A DNA stretch of 64,000 bases from an uncultured Eubacteriales bacterium (GCA_934546985.1 CAKTEE010000011.1:1-64000); one strand, 5' to 3'; positions 56,101 through 63,818 are shown, counted from the first letter of the stretch. Notes: generated by a model from the sequence alone, not told the origin. Numbers and translations: made by a program.

Positions 56101-56121
56101 AAGAGCAATACACTTTATGAA
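56101..56121. repeat. 21-bp inverted repeat, right copy
   Basis: AAGAGCAATACACTTTATGAA, 12 bases after the integrase stop; partner of 54740-54760. It could also be part of an attachment site for that integrase. Confidence 0.7.
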
Positions 56122-56187
56122 AGCTATTGAATAGTCAAAGTTAGTATTGCCAAGAAATCAAAAAATACTTATAAAAGGAGTTTGCAA

Positions 56188-56346
56188 ATGTACACACGAA
56201 AAATTGACAGACTTGGGCGTATATTGTTGCCAATAGTGTATAGAAAAAGATTAAATATTACTGATGATACTGAAATTGAATTTTTTATTGATGAAGAAGA
56301 ACAAACCATAATTTTAATGAAACGTGAAGATGTTGAAAAAGAATAA
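56188..56346 (+). CDS. AbrB/SpoVT-like small DNA-binding protein
   Basis: 52 residues, ATG at 56188, seven bases after AAAAGGAG. MYTRKIDRLGRILLPIVYRK followed by RLNI and EIEFFIDEEEQTIIL matches the swapped-hairpin AbrB N-terminal domain (D-x-L-G-R-I-x-x-P). It has only the DNA-binding half. Candidate regulator or recombination directionality factor for the serine recombinase downstream; that role is inference. Confidence 0.85.
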   Translation: MYTRKIDRLGRILLPIVYRKRLNITDDTEIEFFIDEEEQTIILMKREDVEKE

Positions 56347-56491
56347 TAAAACAGAAATGTGTAGCAGTTGTAACATCGCTACACATTTTTTAATATAGTA
56401 TTTTATACACATTTATATTGATAGTAATTACTTATCAAATTTTGTAATTTAGACAAGCAACATTTAAGTAGTAATTACTGAGGTGTTGTTT

Positions 56492-56629
56492 ATGAAATGT
56501 AATGAAAAGACTATTATAATTAATTTTAAAATCGGCGTGATAAATGACTTATATAAAAGACAGATGATTACAAATGAACAAAGGGAAATGTGTATAAATA
56601 CTATTAAAAAGGAAGGTAACAACAAATGA
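56492..56629 (+). CDS. 45-residue protein coupled to the serine recombinase
   Basis: ATG at 56492, six bases after GAGGTG. It reads MKCNEKTIIINFKIGVINDL, then YKRQMITNEQREMCINTIKK and GNNK. Its stop overlaps the recombinase start (ATGA), so the two are translationally coupled. Small partners like this are common before element recombinases; function unknown. Confidence 0.75.
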   Translation: MKCNEKTIIINFKIGVINDLYKRQMITNEQREMCINTIKKEGNNK

Positions 56630-58437
56630 GAGTAGTAGCATATTGCAGGGTTTCAACAGACGAGAGAGACCAATTACACTCATTGGAAAGCCAAAAACGT
56701 TATTTTGTAGAGTATATTAATGCTAATATTGATTGGGAATTTGTAAAAATTTATGCGGATGAGGGCATTACAGGGACGAATGTAAAAAAGCGAAAAGCTT
56801 TTCAGGAAATGATAGCGGATGCAAAAGAAAATAAATTTGACTTGATTTTGACTAAGGAGGTTAGCCGATTTGCAAGAAATACCCTTGACAGTATATTTTA
56901 TACAAGACAACTCATGTCTTTAGGTATTGGCGTTATATTTACAAATGATAATATAGATACACGAGATACTGACGCAGAATTTAGACTAACAATAATGGCA
57001 AGTATCGCACAAGAAGAAAGCCGCAAAACAAGCAATCGCATCCGGTGGGGATTATATAGAACAATGGAAAGCGGTTTTGTTTTAGGTAATGATGTATATG
57101 GTTATAATTTACACAATGGGGCATTAACTATCAATGAGGATGAAGCCAAAATAGTACGATTAATATTTTCTTTATATTTACAAGGTTATGGAAGAAATGG
57201 TATCGCTAAAGAATTAGAAAAAAAAGGAATACCCAGTCCAACTGGCTTACAACATTGGCACTATGCTTCTATTTTAAGAATGTTACAAAATGAAAAATAT
57301 ATAGGAACATTAAAACAAAGAAAAGAAATAACCATAGATTTTTTAGAACATAAGAAAATCTTGAACGACGGTAGGGAACCATATATAATTATTGAAAATC
57401 ATCACGACCCTATTATTGATATTGATACTTTTAATGCAGTCCAGAATGAAATAAAACGTCGTAGCAAATTAGGAGAGGATAATAAAAAATACAGTAATAG
57501 ATATGCACTTTCAGGAAAAATAATTTGCGGGCAATGTGGGGCAACTTTCAGGCGTAAATACTGGAATGGAAAACATGAGCAAAAAAGTATTGTTTGGCAA
57601 TGTGCAAATAATGTAAGATATGGCAGAAAAAAGCCCAGCCCATATAATCCAAACGAAACTATCGGGTGCGATTGTAAAGGCGTACATGAAATAGTATTAC
57701 AAAATAAATTTCTCGAAGCTCTGCAAGTAATTAGAGATAATAAAAAAATCATTAGATTAGAATTGTTAGAAACTTTAAAAAAGATGTTGGAAAACACAGA
57801 AGATTTAACAACAGAAATTGAAAAAGTACAAAATGATATAAAACGTATAAAATTTAGAAAAACAAGGTTAATAGAATTGTTTTCCGATGGTGCTATTGAA
57901 CGTGAAGATTTTGATAATTCTAATAAAAATTACACACAGAGAATGAACGAATTATCTCTTGAATTAGTAAAATTACAAAACAAAAATAAAGAAAAAGAAG
58001 ATATACAAGAGAAAATAAAAAGTTTTGATAATGTTATCATTAATCTTGTCAACTGTGAAGAATACAGCGAAGAAGTGTGTAAAAGCGTTTTAGTAAAAAT
58101 TGTTATTCATAGCAGAGAAAATATTAGTTTTTTTTTGAGTAATTATAATAATTCAAATTTTTTTATACCTCTTAACAATACGTTACAGGTGTCACCGGTC
58201 CAACCGGTCCGAGCGGTGCTTCCGGCGCAGTTGGCGCCACTGGTGCCACTGGTCCGACTGGCCCAAGTGGTGCTCAAGGTGTCACTGGTCCAACTGGTCC
58301 GAGCGGTGCTTCTGGTGCTGTCGGTGCAACTGGGGCCACCGGCCCGACTGGTCCGAGCGGTGCTTCTGGTGCTGTCGGCACAACTGGTGCTACCGGCCCG
58401 ACTGGTCCAAGCGGCGCTTCTGGTGCTGTCGGTGTAA
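56626..58437 (+). CDS. Large serine recombinase of the element, chimeric C-terminus
   Basis: 603 residues as integrated. Catalytic domain with nucleophile Ser10 (YCRVSTDERDQ) and SRFARNTLD; Recombinase domain near residues 160-260; zinc ribbon CGQCGATFRRKY...WQCANN...CDCKG near 300-350; coiled coil near 375-470. The element-encoded part ends at codon 521 plus two bases (58190). The remaining 82 codons read host collagen repeats out of frame and give an artificial Val/Leu/Ala-rich tail (VRAVLLVLSVQL). In the excised circle the gene would instead run 27 codons to the TAA at 48962-48964 (tail VAHTKKRYKTSYDKLYK...), making 548 residues. Confidence 0.92.
   Translation: MRVVAYCRVSTDERDQLHSLESQKRYFVEYINANIDWEFVKIYADEGITGTNVKKRKAFQEMIADAKENKFDLILTKEVSRFARNTLDSIFYTRQLMSLGIGVIFTNDNIDTRDTDAEFRLTIMASIAQEESRKTSNRIRWGLYRTMESGFVLGNDVYGYNLHNGALTINEDEAKIVRLIFSLYLQGYGRNGIAKELEKKGIPSPTGLQHWHYASILRMLQNEKYIGTLKQRKEITIDFLEHKKILNDGREPYIIIENHHDPIIDIDTFNAVQNEIKRRSKLGEDNKKYSNRYALSGKIICGQCGATFRRKYWNGKHEQKSIVWQCANNVRYGRKKPSPYNPNETIGCDCKGVHEIVLQNKFLEALQVIRDNKKIIRLELLETLKKMLENTEDLTTEIEKVQNDIKRIKFRKTRLIELFSDGAIEREDFDNSNKNYTQRMNELSLELVKLQNKNKEKEDIQEKIKSFDNVIINLVNCEEYSEEVCKSVLVKIVIHSRENISFFLSNYNNSNFFIPLNNTLQVSPVQPVRAVLPAQLAPLVPLVRLAQVVLKVSLVQLVRAVLLVLSVQLGPPARLVRAVLLVLSAQLVLPARLVQAALLVLSV
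58187..58191 (+). other. attR core of the element
   Basis: AATACGTTAC-AGGTG-TCACCGGTCC: element (recombinase 3' end) on the left, host collagen gene on the right. Confidence 0.8.
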
Positions 58438-59174
58438 CTGGTGCTACCGGCCCGACTGGTCCGAGCGGTGCTTCTGGTGCTGTCGGCACAACTGGTGCTA
58501 CCGGCCCGACTGGCCCAAGTGGTGCTCAAGGTGTCACTGGTCCAACTGGTCCGAGCGGTGCTTCTGGTACTGTCGGCGCAACTGGTGCCACCGGCCCGAC
58601 TGGTCCGAGCGGTGCTTCTGGTACTGTCGGCGCAACTGGTGCCACCGGCCCGACTGGTCCGAGCGGCGCTTCTGGTGCTGTCGGTGCAACTGGTGCCACC
58701 GGCCCGACTGGTCCAAGCGGTGCTCAAGGTGTCACTGGTCCGACCGGTCCAAGCGGTTCCAGTATTTCCGCTATTTATCTGGCTACGGATCAATCTGTTA
58801 GTGACAGAGGCTGGATTGGTTTAGGCACTTCCTCATCTGAACCACAATTTTCTACAAGTACAATTGTCATACCGGCAAACGCAACCATTACTGGAATCGT
58901 TTTAAACATTAGGGACAATACAATTCCAGCAACTGAGACAGTAACAGCTACTATTTATACCAGTCCCTGCGGATTTACAGAACCAACCTCTACTGGCATA
59001 TCAGCAACAATTACTGGTCCTAATCTCGAGGAGTCTCCAAACTGCTGCACAACTGCGGCTGGCAGTGCAGCGGTGACCCAATGTTCTCTCTTATCTGTAC
59101 AAATTACTACGAGTCAAGGCGTTGGAGCATTAAATAATGGCGCTGCGGTTACAATTCTTATGACTACACCATAA
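58188..59174 (+). pseudogene. Collagen-like exosporium protein, severed 3' part
   Basis: Open in the host frame from 58188 to TAA at 59172-59174, but with no ATG, GTG or TTG that could give a long protein, as expected for a 3' fragment. It encodes about 190 residues of Gly-X-Y triplets (GPTGPSGASGAVGATGAT pattern; GAQGVTGPTGPSG occurs three times) and a 137-residue C-terminal domain. That domain has features of the BclB exosporium glycoprotein end: GWIGLGTSSSEP, IVIPANATITGIV, VTATIYTSPCGF. Thr-rich triplets are typical glycosylation sites. The glycosyltransferase gene downstream fits this. Confidence 0.88.
58191..58765 (+). repeat. Collagen-type Gly-X-Y coding repeats
   Basis: About 190 codons of 9-bp triplets organised in larger near-identical units of roughly 54-57 bp. 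Copies differ at few positions, so recombination within the array and copy-number change are likely. Confidence 0.9.
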
Positions 59175-59191
59175 TAAAATTCCATTATTTT

Positions 59192-59227
59192 AAAAAAGGG
59201 CGTCGCTTTTATTGCGGCGTCCTTTCT
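59192..59227 (+). terminator. Terminator of the collagen-like gene
   Basis: AAAGGGCGTCGC and GCGGCGTCCTTT form a stem with two wobble pairs around TTTTATT, ending in TTTCT. Confidence 0.75.
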
Positions 59228-59335
59228 ACATAATTTTTAACTCTAAAGAATATCGTTTATGCTTACAGCGTATATTCTTATGTATATTTATGTTTTGATG
59301 AAACATAAATTGATATGGAAAGGACTGGTCATAAT

Positions 59336-60496
59336 ATGGCAAAATTGCGGTTCCATTTTTTAGGGCTTGCCCATTTAGAAACACATAAAAAAAATTCAGC
59401 TTGTGCGTACACACAAAAAATTGTAAAATTGGCAAAAATGATTAAAAGTTATGGGCATACGATATACTTCTATGGAGTGGAAGGTTCAGAAGTAGAATGT
59501 GATGAGTTTATACAAATTTCAACACAAGAGATATTAAATCGTACCTACGGAAATTATGACCGATCAAAAAACTTTTTTCAACAGGATCCAAATGATTTGG
59601 CACATCAAACTTTCAATCAAAATGCTGTAAAAGCTATTTTGGAAAGAAAACAGGAACGGGATATTTTGCTGTGCCCAATGGGAACCTATCAAAAACCCGT
59701 TTCAGATGCTGTTAATCTCCTTACAATTGAATCAGGTATTGGATATACAGGTGTTTTTTCATCTCACCGCGTATTTGAATCCTACGCATGGATGCATTAT
59801 ATTTACGGTTTACTGAATATTCAGGATGGAGTCTGGTATGATGCGGTTATTCCCAATTATTTCGAACTTAATGATTTTCCTTATCAACCGGTAAAACAAG
59901 ATTATTTAATTTATTTCGGCAGGATAATCAATCGCAAAGGGGTGCAAATTGCATCTCAAATCGCAAAAGAAACCGGAAATCAACTATATATTGTAGGGCA
60001 AGGTTCTTTGGATAATGCAAATGAAGGACTCAATCTCAGTTCTGAAAAACACATCATTTATAAACCGGCAGTTGGACCTGAAGAACGTGCAGAACTTTTA
60101 GGAAATGCAAAAGCTGTTCTGATGCCAACTTATTATCTGGAACCATTTGGCGGTGTTAATGTAGAAGCTCAGCTTTGCGGCACTCCCGTTATCACCACTG
60201 ATTGGGGTGCTTTCCCTGAAACTGTTCTACATGGTGTAACCGGATACCGCTGCAGGGTCTTTGAAGAATTTTGCTGGGCAATAAACCACATCTCTAATAT
60301 TCAGCCTGCTCATTGCCGCGCATGGGCAGAACAAAACTATTCCATGGAACGCGTTGGAAAAATGTATGAGGAATACTTCCAAAGAATATATCAACTTTTT
60401 GATAATGGATGGTATCAGAAAAATCCTGAACGCGACCAATTTGCATGGTTGGAACGATATTATCCTGATATTCATGCACAACCTGATTTACAATAA
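59336..60496 (+). CDS. GT4-family glycosyltransferase
   Basis: 386 residues. ATG at 59336 is 11 bases after GGAAAGGA; an earlier in-frame ATG at 59315 lies ahead of that site. GT-B fold: N-terminal domain MAKLRFHFLGLAHLETHKKN, C-terminal donor domain with IYFGRIINRKGV, ILYIVGQGS-like strand and the EX7E motif in EPFGGVNVEAQLCGTPVI. It would transfer a sugar from a nucleotide donor. Its position right after the collagen-like gene suggests it glycosylates that protein in the mother cell, as for BclA oligosaccharides; substrate is inferred. Confidence 0.9.
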   Translation: MAKLRFHFLGLAHLETHKKNSACAYTQKIVKLAKMIKSYGHTIYFYGVEGSEVECDEFIQISTQEILNRTYGNYDRSKNFFQQDPNDLAHQTFNQNAVKAILERKQERDILLCPMGTYQKPVSDAVNLLTIESGIGYTGVFSSHRVFESYAWMHYIYGLLNIQDGVWYDAVIPNYFELNDFPYQPVKQDYLIYFGRIINRKGVQIASQIAKETGNQLYIVGQGSLDNANEGLNLSSEKHIIYKPAVGPEERAELLGNAKAVLMPTYYLEPFGGVNVEAQLCGTPVITTDWGAFPETVLHGVTGYRCRVFEEFCWAINHISNIQPAHCRAWAEQNYSMERVGKMYEEYFQRIYQLFDNGWYQKNPERDQFAWLERYYPDIHAQPDLQ

Positions 60497-60575
60497 CTAA
60501 CACCCTATAAAATAAACAGTTTATTATCTAATAGTTATACCGCATAAAATCATATATCTTGTAAAACCATACAGA

Positions 60576-60608
60576 GCAATGGCGGGAAATAATCTTTCCC
60601 GCCATTGC
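60576..60608. repeat. Palindromic repeat, copy 1
   Basis: GCAATGGCGGGAAA, loop, TTTCCCGCCATTGC. One of four copies between 60.5 and 63.9 kb, each between genes of the duplicated cassettes. No T-run follows on the minus strand. Confidence 0.85.
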
Positions 60609-60649
60609 CTTACACTTTTTACTTGTCTTTTATCATTGCATAATTACGT

Positions 60650-60799
60650 TTAATTAATATACATTGCTATTTCGTTTGGATCAGAAATTTCAACAAATCT
60701 TTTTGAATATCTATCAAGAGAGGTAAAATATCTCCACAACAATACTATTGTAACCAGTAATACTATTATAACAATCAATATTAATATTTTCTTTTTCAT
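60650..60799 (-). CDS. Tiny membrane protein, copy 1
   Basis: 49 residues: MKKKILILIVIIVLLVTIV, then LLWRYF and a polar end with VEISDPNEIAMYIN. One membrane segment, short extracellular or cytoplasmic tail. A paralogue at 62988-63137 keeps the VEIS(D/E)PNEIA ending, which shows selection on the protein. It follows the possible caspase-like gene after 16 bases. Confidence 0.75.
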   Translation of the reverse strand: MKKKILILIVIIVLLVTIVLLWRYFTSLDRYSKRFVEISDPNEIAMYIN

Positions 60800-60815
60800 T
60801 ACATCAACCACCTTT

Positions 60816-61433
60816 CTAAGATATTTTTTCAGTCATCTTTGTTTCTTCCGGTACGCCTAAAACATAAAGATATTTGACTGCCGGTGAATAGGAAATAGAG
60901 CCGTCCGATTCTCTCTTGTAGGTTATCAGACCTGTAACATCTCTTATCGTACCGTTCTTTTGTATAGACCATTTACGAAACACGCTGTGCGAACCACAAT
61001 ATTCTATTCCAGAATCCGCAGGAATATAAGTAGCAAGACCATCCCATGCCTTAACAGTTTTTATTCCCAGACAGCTTTTCATCATCCTGACAGCCATATT
61101 TTGTCCATATTCCGTTCCGCCGTATGACCATCTGTTTATAAAATCCAAATTCCCATTTAGACAAGAGGATAAATTTAAAACGTCGATTTTTTTATTTTTT
61201 ATGCGAAAAGTATCTTTTGTATAAAAGACTCTTTCCTCATCGGTTAACTTAAGTTCTGGAGCTTTACTTCTTATCGTAAATCTATCTCTATATCCATGAT
61301 ACACCGTGTATACATTAGAAATTTTATATTCTTCCTTTCCGTCACTGTCCAGTCCCATCTGATTCCACTTCTTTATAAAGTCTTCTTTATTTTCAGCAAC
61401 AAGCAACGTTACTGCCTTGCCTTCTTTTTTCAT
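60816..61433 (-). CDS. Unknown protein, possible caspase-like fold, copy 1
   Basis: 205 residues from ATG at 61433 (MKKEGKAVTLLVAENKEDF); the frame stays open upstream into a palindrome. It has a His-Gly after a beta strand (VYTVYHG, His46) and a Cys after another strand (IDVLNLSSC, Cys91), the layout of a clan CD His/Cys dyad, then a conserved AVRMMKSCLGIKTVKAWDG. I do not recognise the family by name. The C-terminal 90 residues have a second copy at 62611 and the whole protein a paralogue at 63154. No signal peptide. Confidence 0.7.
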   Translation of the reverse strand: MKKEGKAVTLLVAENKEDFIKKWNQMGLDSDGKEEYKISNVYTVYHGYRDRFTIRSKAPELKLTDEERVFYTKDTFRIKNKKIDVLNLSSCLNGNLDFINRWSYGGTEYGQNMAVRMMKSCLGIKTVKAWDGLATYIPADSGIEYCGSHSVFRKWSIQKNGTIRDVTGLITYKRESDGSISYSPAVKYLYVLGVPEETKMTEKIS

Positions 61434-61480
61434 GAGCTTTTCTCTGTGATATGTTTTTTCCAAAATAAAACTATAGGAAA

Positions 61481-61511
61481 CAATGGCGGAAAACAATTTT
61501 CTCCGCCATTG
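61481..61511. repeat. Palindromic repeat, copy 2
   Basis: CAATGGCGGAAAA, loop, TTTTCTCCGCCATTG. More diverged than the other copies. Confidence 0.8.
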
Positions 61512-61535
61512 TTTGTATTTTGTTTTTTTATATTG

Positions 61536-62594
61536 CTACCATGAATACACTGTTATTTCATTATCGGATAAAATATAAAAATAATTATTGTACCATAAGA
61601 CTTCTGTTTTAGGAATTCCGCATATATGTTTAAAAATTTTTTCCAGTCTGCCTGTCTTATCCTGTGTTTTAGAGCCCCAATAAAAAACATTTCCAGTCTT
61701 ATCAATTGCACAAGCTGTCAATCCAGGAGTTGTAATAGAAACTACATTTTTCAACTTGGATATCTTTTGAAAAGAAGAATAAAATACTTCGTGTGGAGAA
61801 CAAAACAATTCATCATAATAACTTTTGGCAAAATAAGATATTCCCATTTCATATACATCCCCATCAACACCCAAAGCAATTAAAGTTTCAGACTTATATG
61901 AAGCCGCAATATCTTTTATTTTTTCAGGCACTTCAAGTTTAGTGAAAGTCTGATAGGATAAACCTCCAGCTAAGGTTCCGCTCATAAAAACTTCGCCGTC
62001 TGCATTCAAAACCAAAATACAGTTAATGCCGCAAACTGCCTTAACAACATTTTGAAGATTGGGTACTTGGACAAATTCATCATTAACCTGTTTTTCTTCA
62101 ATTCCTAATGCACCGGTACTGTTATCCCCTTGGACATACAATAACCCGTCAGACGTTGCAACAGCTGCATGCGTTATCATTTTTTCATAATTTTTTACTA
62201 TACTTATATCCGATGCATTTTTAACCGTACCCAATTTTTTGTATTCAGTTCCTCTAATATCGCCGAACATAATATCATCATTCTCTGTTATAAATAATTC
62301 TGATGATATATATTTTTTCACAGGCATTTCCATATGAAAAGAGCCTGTCTTTTGAATTGATTTTCTATTTTCGTCATTACTTAAAATCTTATATTCAGTA
62401 ACAGTTCCATCTTTGGAAATTTCAAGAAGCCCTCTGGAATCAGACGGCAAATACACACAGCTTTCATTATGCGGGATACTCCCTTCTACTTTCTTAAAGG
62501 AATGATAAAAGAAATTTCGTACTATCAATCCAATTACAATCAGCAAAATCAGTGCAACAAGAATTATTATACATATCCACCTTTTCTTTTTCAT
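61536..62594 (-). CDS. RCC1-repeat-like membrane protein
   Basis: 352 residues. N-terminal membrane anchor (WICIIILVALILLIVIGLIV), then an extracytoplasmic region of RCC1-type propeller blades: VQGDNSTGALGIEEKQ, VVKAVCGINCILVLNADGEVFMSG, IAASYKSETLIALGVDGDVYEMG and TACAIDKTGNVFYWGS. The end is WYNNYFYILSDNEITVYSW. RCC1 propellers usually mediate protein binding. Part of a duplicated cassette; a second copy begins at the window edge. Confidence 0.82.
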   Translation of the reverse strand: MKKKRWICIIILVALILLIVIGLIVRNFFYHSFKKVEGSIPHNESCVYLPSDSRGLLEISKDGTVTEYKILSNDENRKSIQKTGSFHMEMPVKKYISSELFITENDDIMFGDIRGTEYKKLGTVKNASDISIVKNYEKMITHAAVATSDGLLYVQGDNSTGALGIEEKQVNDEFVQVPNLQNVVKAVCGINCILVLNADGEVFMSGTLAGGLSYQTFTKLEVPEKIKDIAASYKSETLIALGVDGDVYEMGISYFAKSYYDELFCSPHEVFYSSFQKISKLKNVVSITTPGLTACAIDKTGNVFYWGSKTQDKTGRLEKIFKHICGIPKTEVLWYNNYFYILSDNEITVYSW

Positions 62595-62610
62595 TGTGAA
62601 ACCTCACTTT

Positions 62611-62880
62611 CTAAGATATCTTTTCAGTCATCTTTGTTTCTTCCGATACGCCTAAAACATAAAGATATTTGACTGCCGGTGAATAGGAAATAGAGCCGTC
62701 CGATTCTCTCTTGTAGATTATTAGACCTGTAACATCTCTTATCGTACCGTTCTTTTGTATAGACCATTTACGAAACACGCTGTGCGAACCACAATATTCT
62801 ATTCCAGAATCCGCAGGAATATAAGTAGCAAGACCATCCCATGCCTTAACAGTTTTTATTCCCAGACAGCTTTTCATCAT
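62611..62880 (-). pseudogene. C-terminal fragment of the caspase-like gene
   Basis: 89 codons nearly identical to the last 89 of copy 1 (plus 60816-61085), only a few substitutions. The N-terminal 115 codons, including His and Cys, are missing. At 62880 the sequence switches to one that matches 60551-60635, with TCAT shared at the join. So this is a recombination scar, not a gene. Confidence 0.85.
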
Positions 62881-62902
62881 ATATCTTGTAAAACCATACG
62901 GA

Positions 62903-62935
62903 GCAATGGCGGGAAATAATCTTTCCCGCCATTGC
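62903..62935. repeat. Palindromic repeat, copy 3
   Basis: GCAATGGCGGGAAA, loop, TTTCCCGCCATTGC, identical to copy 1, inside a duplicated stretch. Confidence 0.85.
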
Positions 62936-62987
62936 CTTATATTTGTTACTTGTCTTTTATCATTCTTTTTTCATTGCATAATTACGT

Positions 62988-63137
62988 TTAATTAATATAT
63001 ATTGCTATCTCATTTGGTTCAGAAATTTCAACAGGTTTTTTAGTAAACATACTATATATTAAGTACTTTCCTAAAAATAATGCTATTATAATTAATAATA
63101 CTATTATAACAACTAAAATAGGTAATTTCTTTTTCAT
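62988..63137 (-). CDS. Tiny membrane protein, copy 2
   Basis: 49 residues: MKKKLPILVVIIVLLIIIA, then LFLGKYL and the end VEISEPNEIAIYIN. Paralogue of 60650-60799 with a diverged middle. It follows the second caspase-like gene after 16 bases. Confidence 0.75.
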   Translation of the reverse strand: MKKKLPILVVIIVLLIIIALFLGKYLIYSMFTKKPVEISEPNEIAIYIN

Positions 63138-63153
63138 TGTTAAACCTCACTTT

Positions 63154-63771
63154 CTAAGATATCTTTTCTGTCATTTCAACTGGAACCGGAACAGAACCCA
63201 TAACATAAAGGTATTTAATTGCAGGAGAATAGGATATAGAACCATCAGATTCTCTTGCGTATGTAATTAATCCCGATGTACTTCTCATTTTGCCATTCTT
63301 TTGTACTGACCATTCTTGAAAAACATGGTGCTCATTGTCATATTGTATTCCAGAACCTATGGGAATATAAGTAGCAAGACCATCCCATGCCTTAACCGCT
63401 TTTATTGCCAAACAGCTTTTCATCATCCTGACAGCCATATTTTGTCCATATTCCGTTCCTTCGTATGACCAGTTGTTTATAAAATCCAAATTACCACTCA
63501 TACAAGATGATAAATTTAAAACGTCAATTTTTTTATTACTTAAACGTAAAATATCACTTGTATAAAAAATTTCTACTTTAGCTTCAAAATCTGGATTATT
63601 TTTAGATATTATGAAAAAACCACTGTAAGAGCCATGATATACAGTATAAACATTAGAAATTTTATATTCTTCCTTTCCATCGCTGTCCAGTCCCATCTGA
63701 TTCCATTTATTAATAAAATCATCTATATCCTCAGCAACAATAAGAGTAACTGCCTTGCCTTCTTTTTTCAT
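63154..63771 (-). CDS. Unknown protein, possible caspase-like fold, copy 2
   Basis: 205 residues from ATG at 63771. Same layout as copy 1: VYTVYHG (His46), KIDVLNLSSC (Cys90), then AVRMMKSCLAIKAVKAWDG. The segment after His (SYSGFFIISKNNPDFEAK) and the C-terminus (MGSVPVPVEMTEKIS) differ most. Retention of both dyad residues in two diverged copies supports their importance. Confidence 0.7.
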   Translation of the reverse strand: MKKEGKAVTLIVAEDIDDFINKWNQMGLDSDGKEEYKISNVYTVYHGSYSGFFIISKNNPDFEAKVEIFYTSDILRLSNKKIDVLNLSSCMSGNLDFINNWSYEGTEYGQNMAVRMMKSCLAIKAVKAWDGLATYIPIGSGIQYDNEHHVFQEWSVQKNGKMRSTSGLITYARESDGSISYSPAIKYLYVMGSVPVPVEMTEKIS

Positions 63772-63818
63772 GAACTTTTCTCTATGATATGCTTTTTCCA
63801 AAATAAAACCATAGGAAA

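Larger units (their letters stand above)
48880..58187. mobile_element. 9.3-kb integrative element inserted in the collagen-like gene
   Basis: Boundaries come from the host gene: left AGGTG at 48879-48883, right AGGTG at 58187-58191, a 9,308-bp insert. Base composition falls to strongly AT-rich inside. Contents in order: frameshifted tyrosine integrase (-), tRNA-like sequence (-), iterons and palindrome, replication-relaxation protein, coupling ATPase, M48 protease, frameshifted small gene (-), second tyrosine integrase within inverted repeats, AbrB-like protein, 45-residue protein, large serine recombinase. No relaxase or type IV secretion genes were recognised, so it is at most a mobilisable element or a decayed conjugative one. 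The serine recombinase at the right end is the natural candidate for insertion and excision. Confidence 0.9.

Noticed and set aside
58143..58793. Minus-strand Thr/Ser/Arg-rich repetitive frame
   Set aside because: It is the complement of the collagen-like repeats. The plus-strand Gly-X-Y frame with a non-repetitive C-terminal domain is the real one.
58441..58824. Second Val/Leu/Ala-rich plus-strand frame after the recombinase
   Set aside because: Same out-of-frame reading of collagen repeats as the artificial recombinase tail; no ribosome site.
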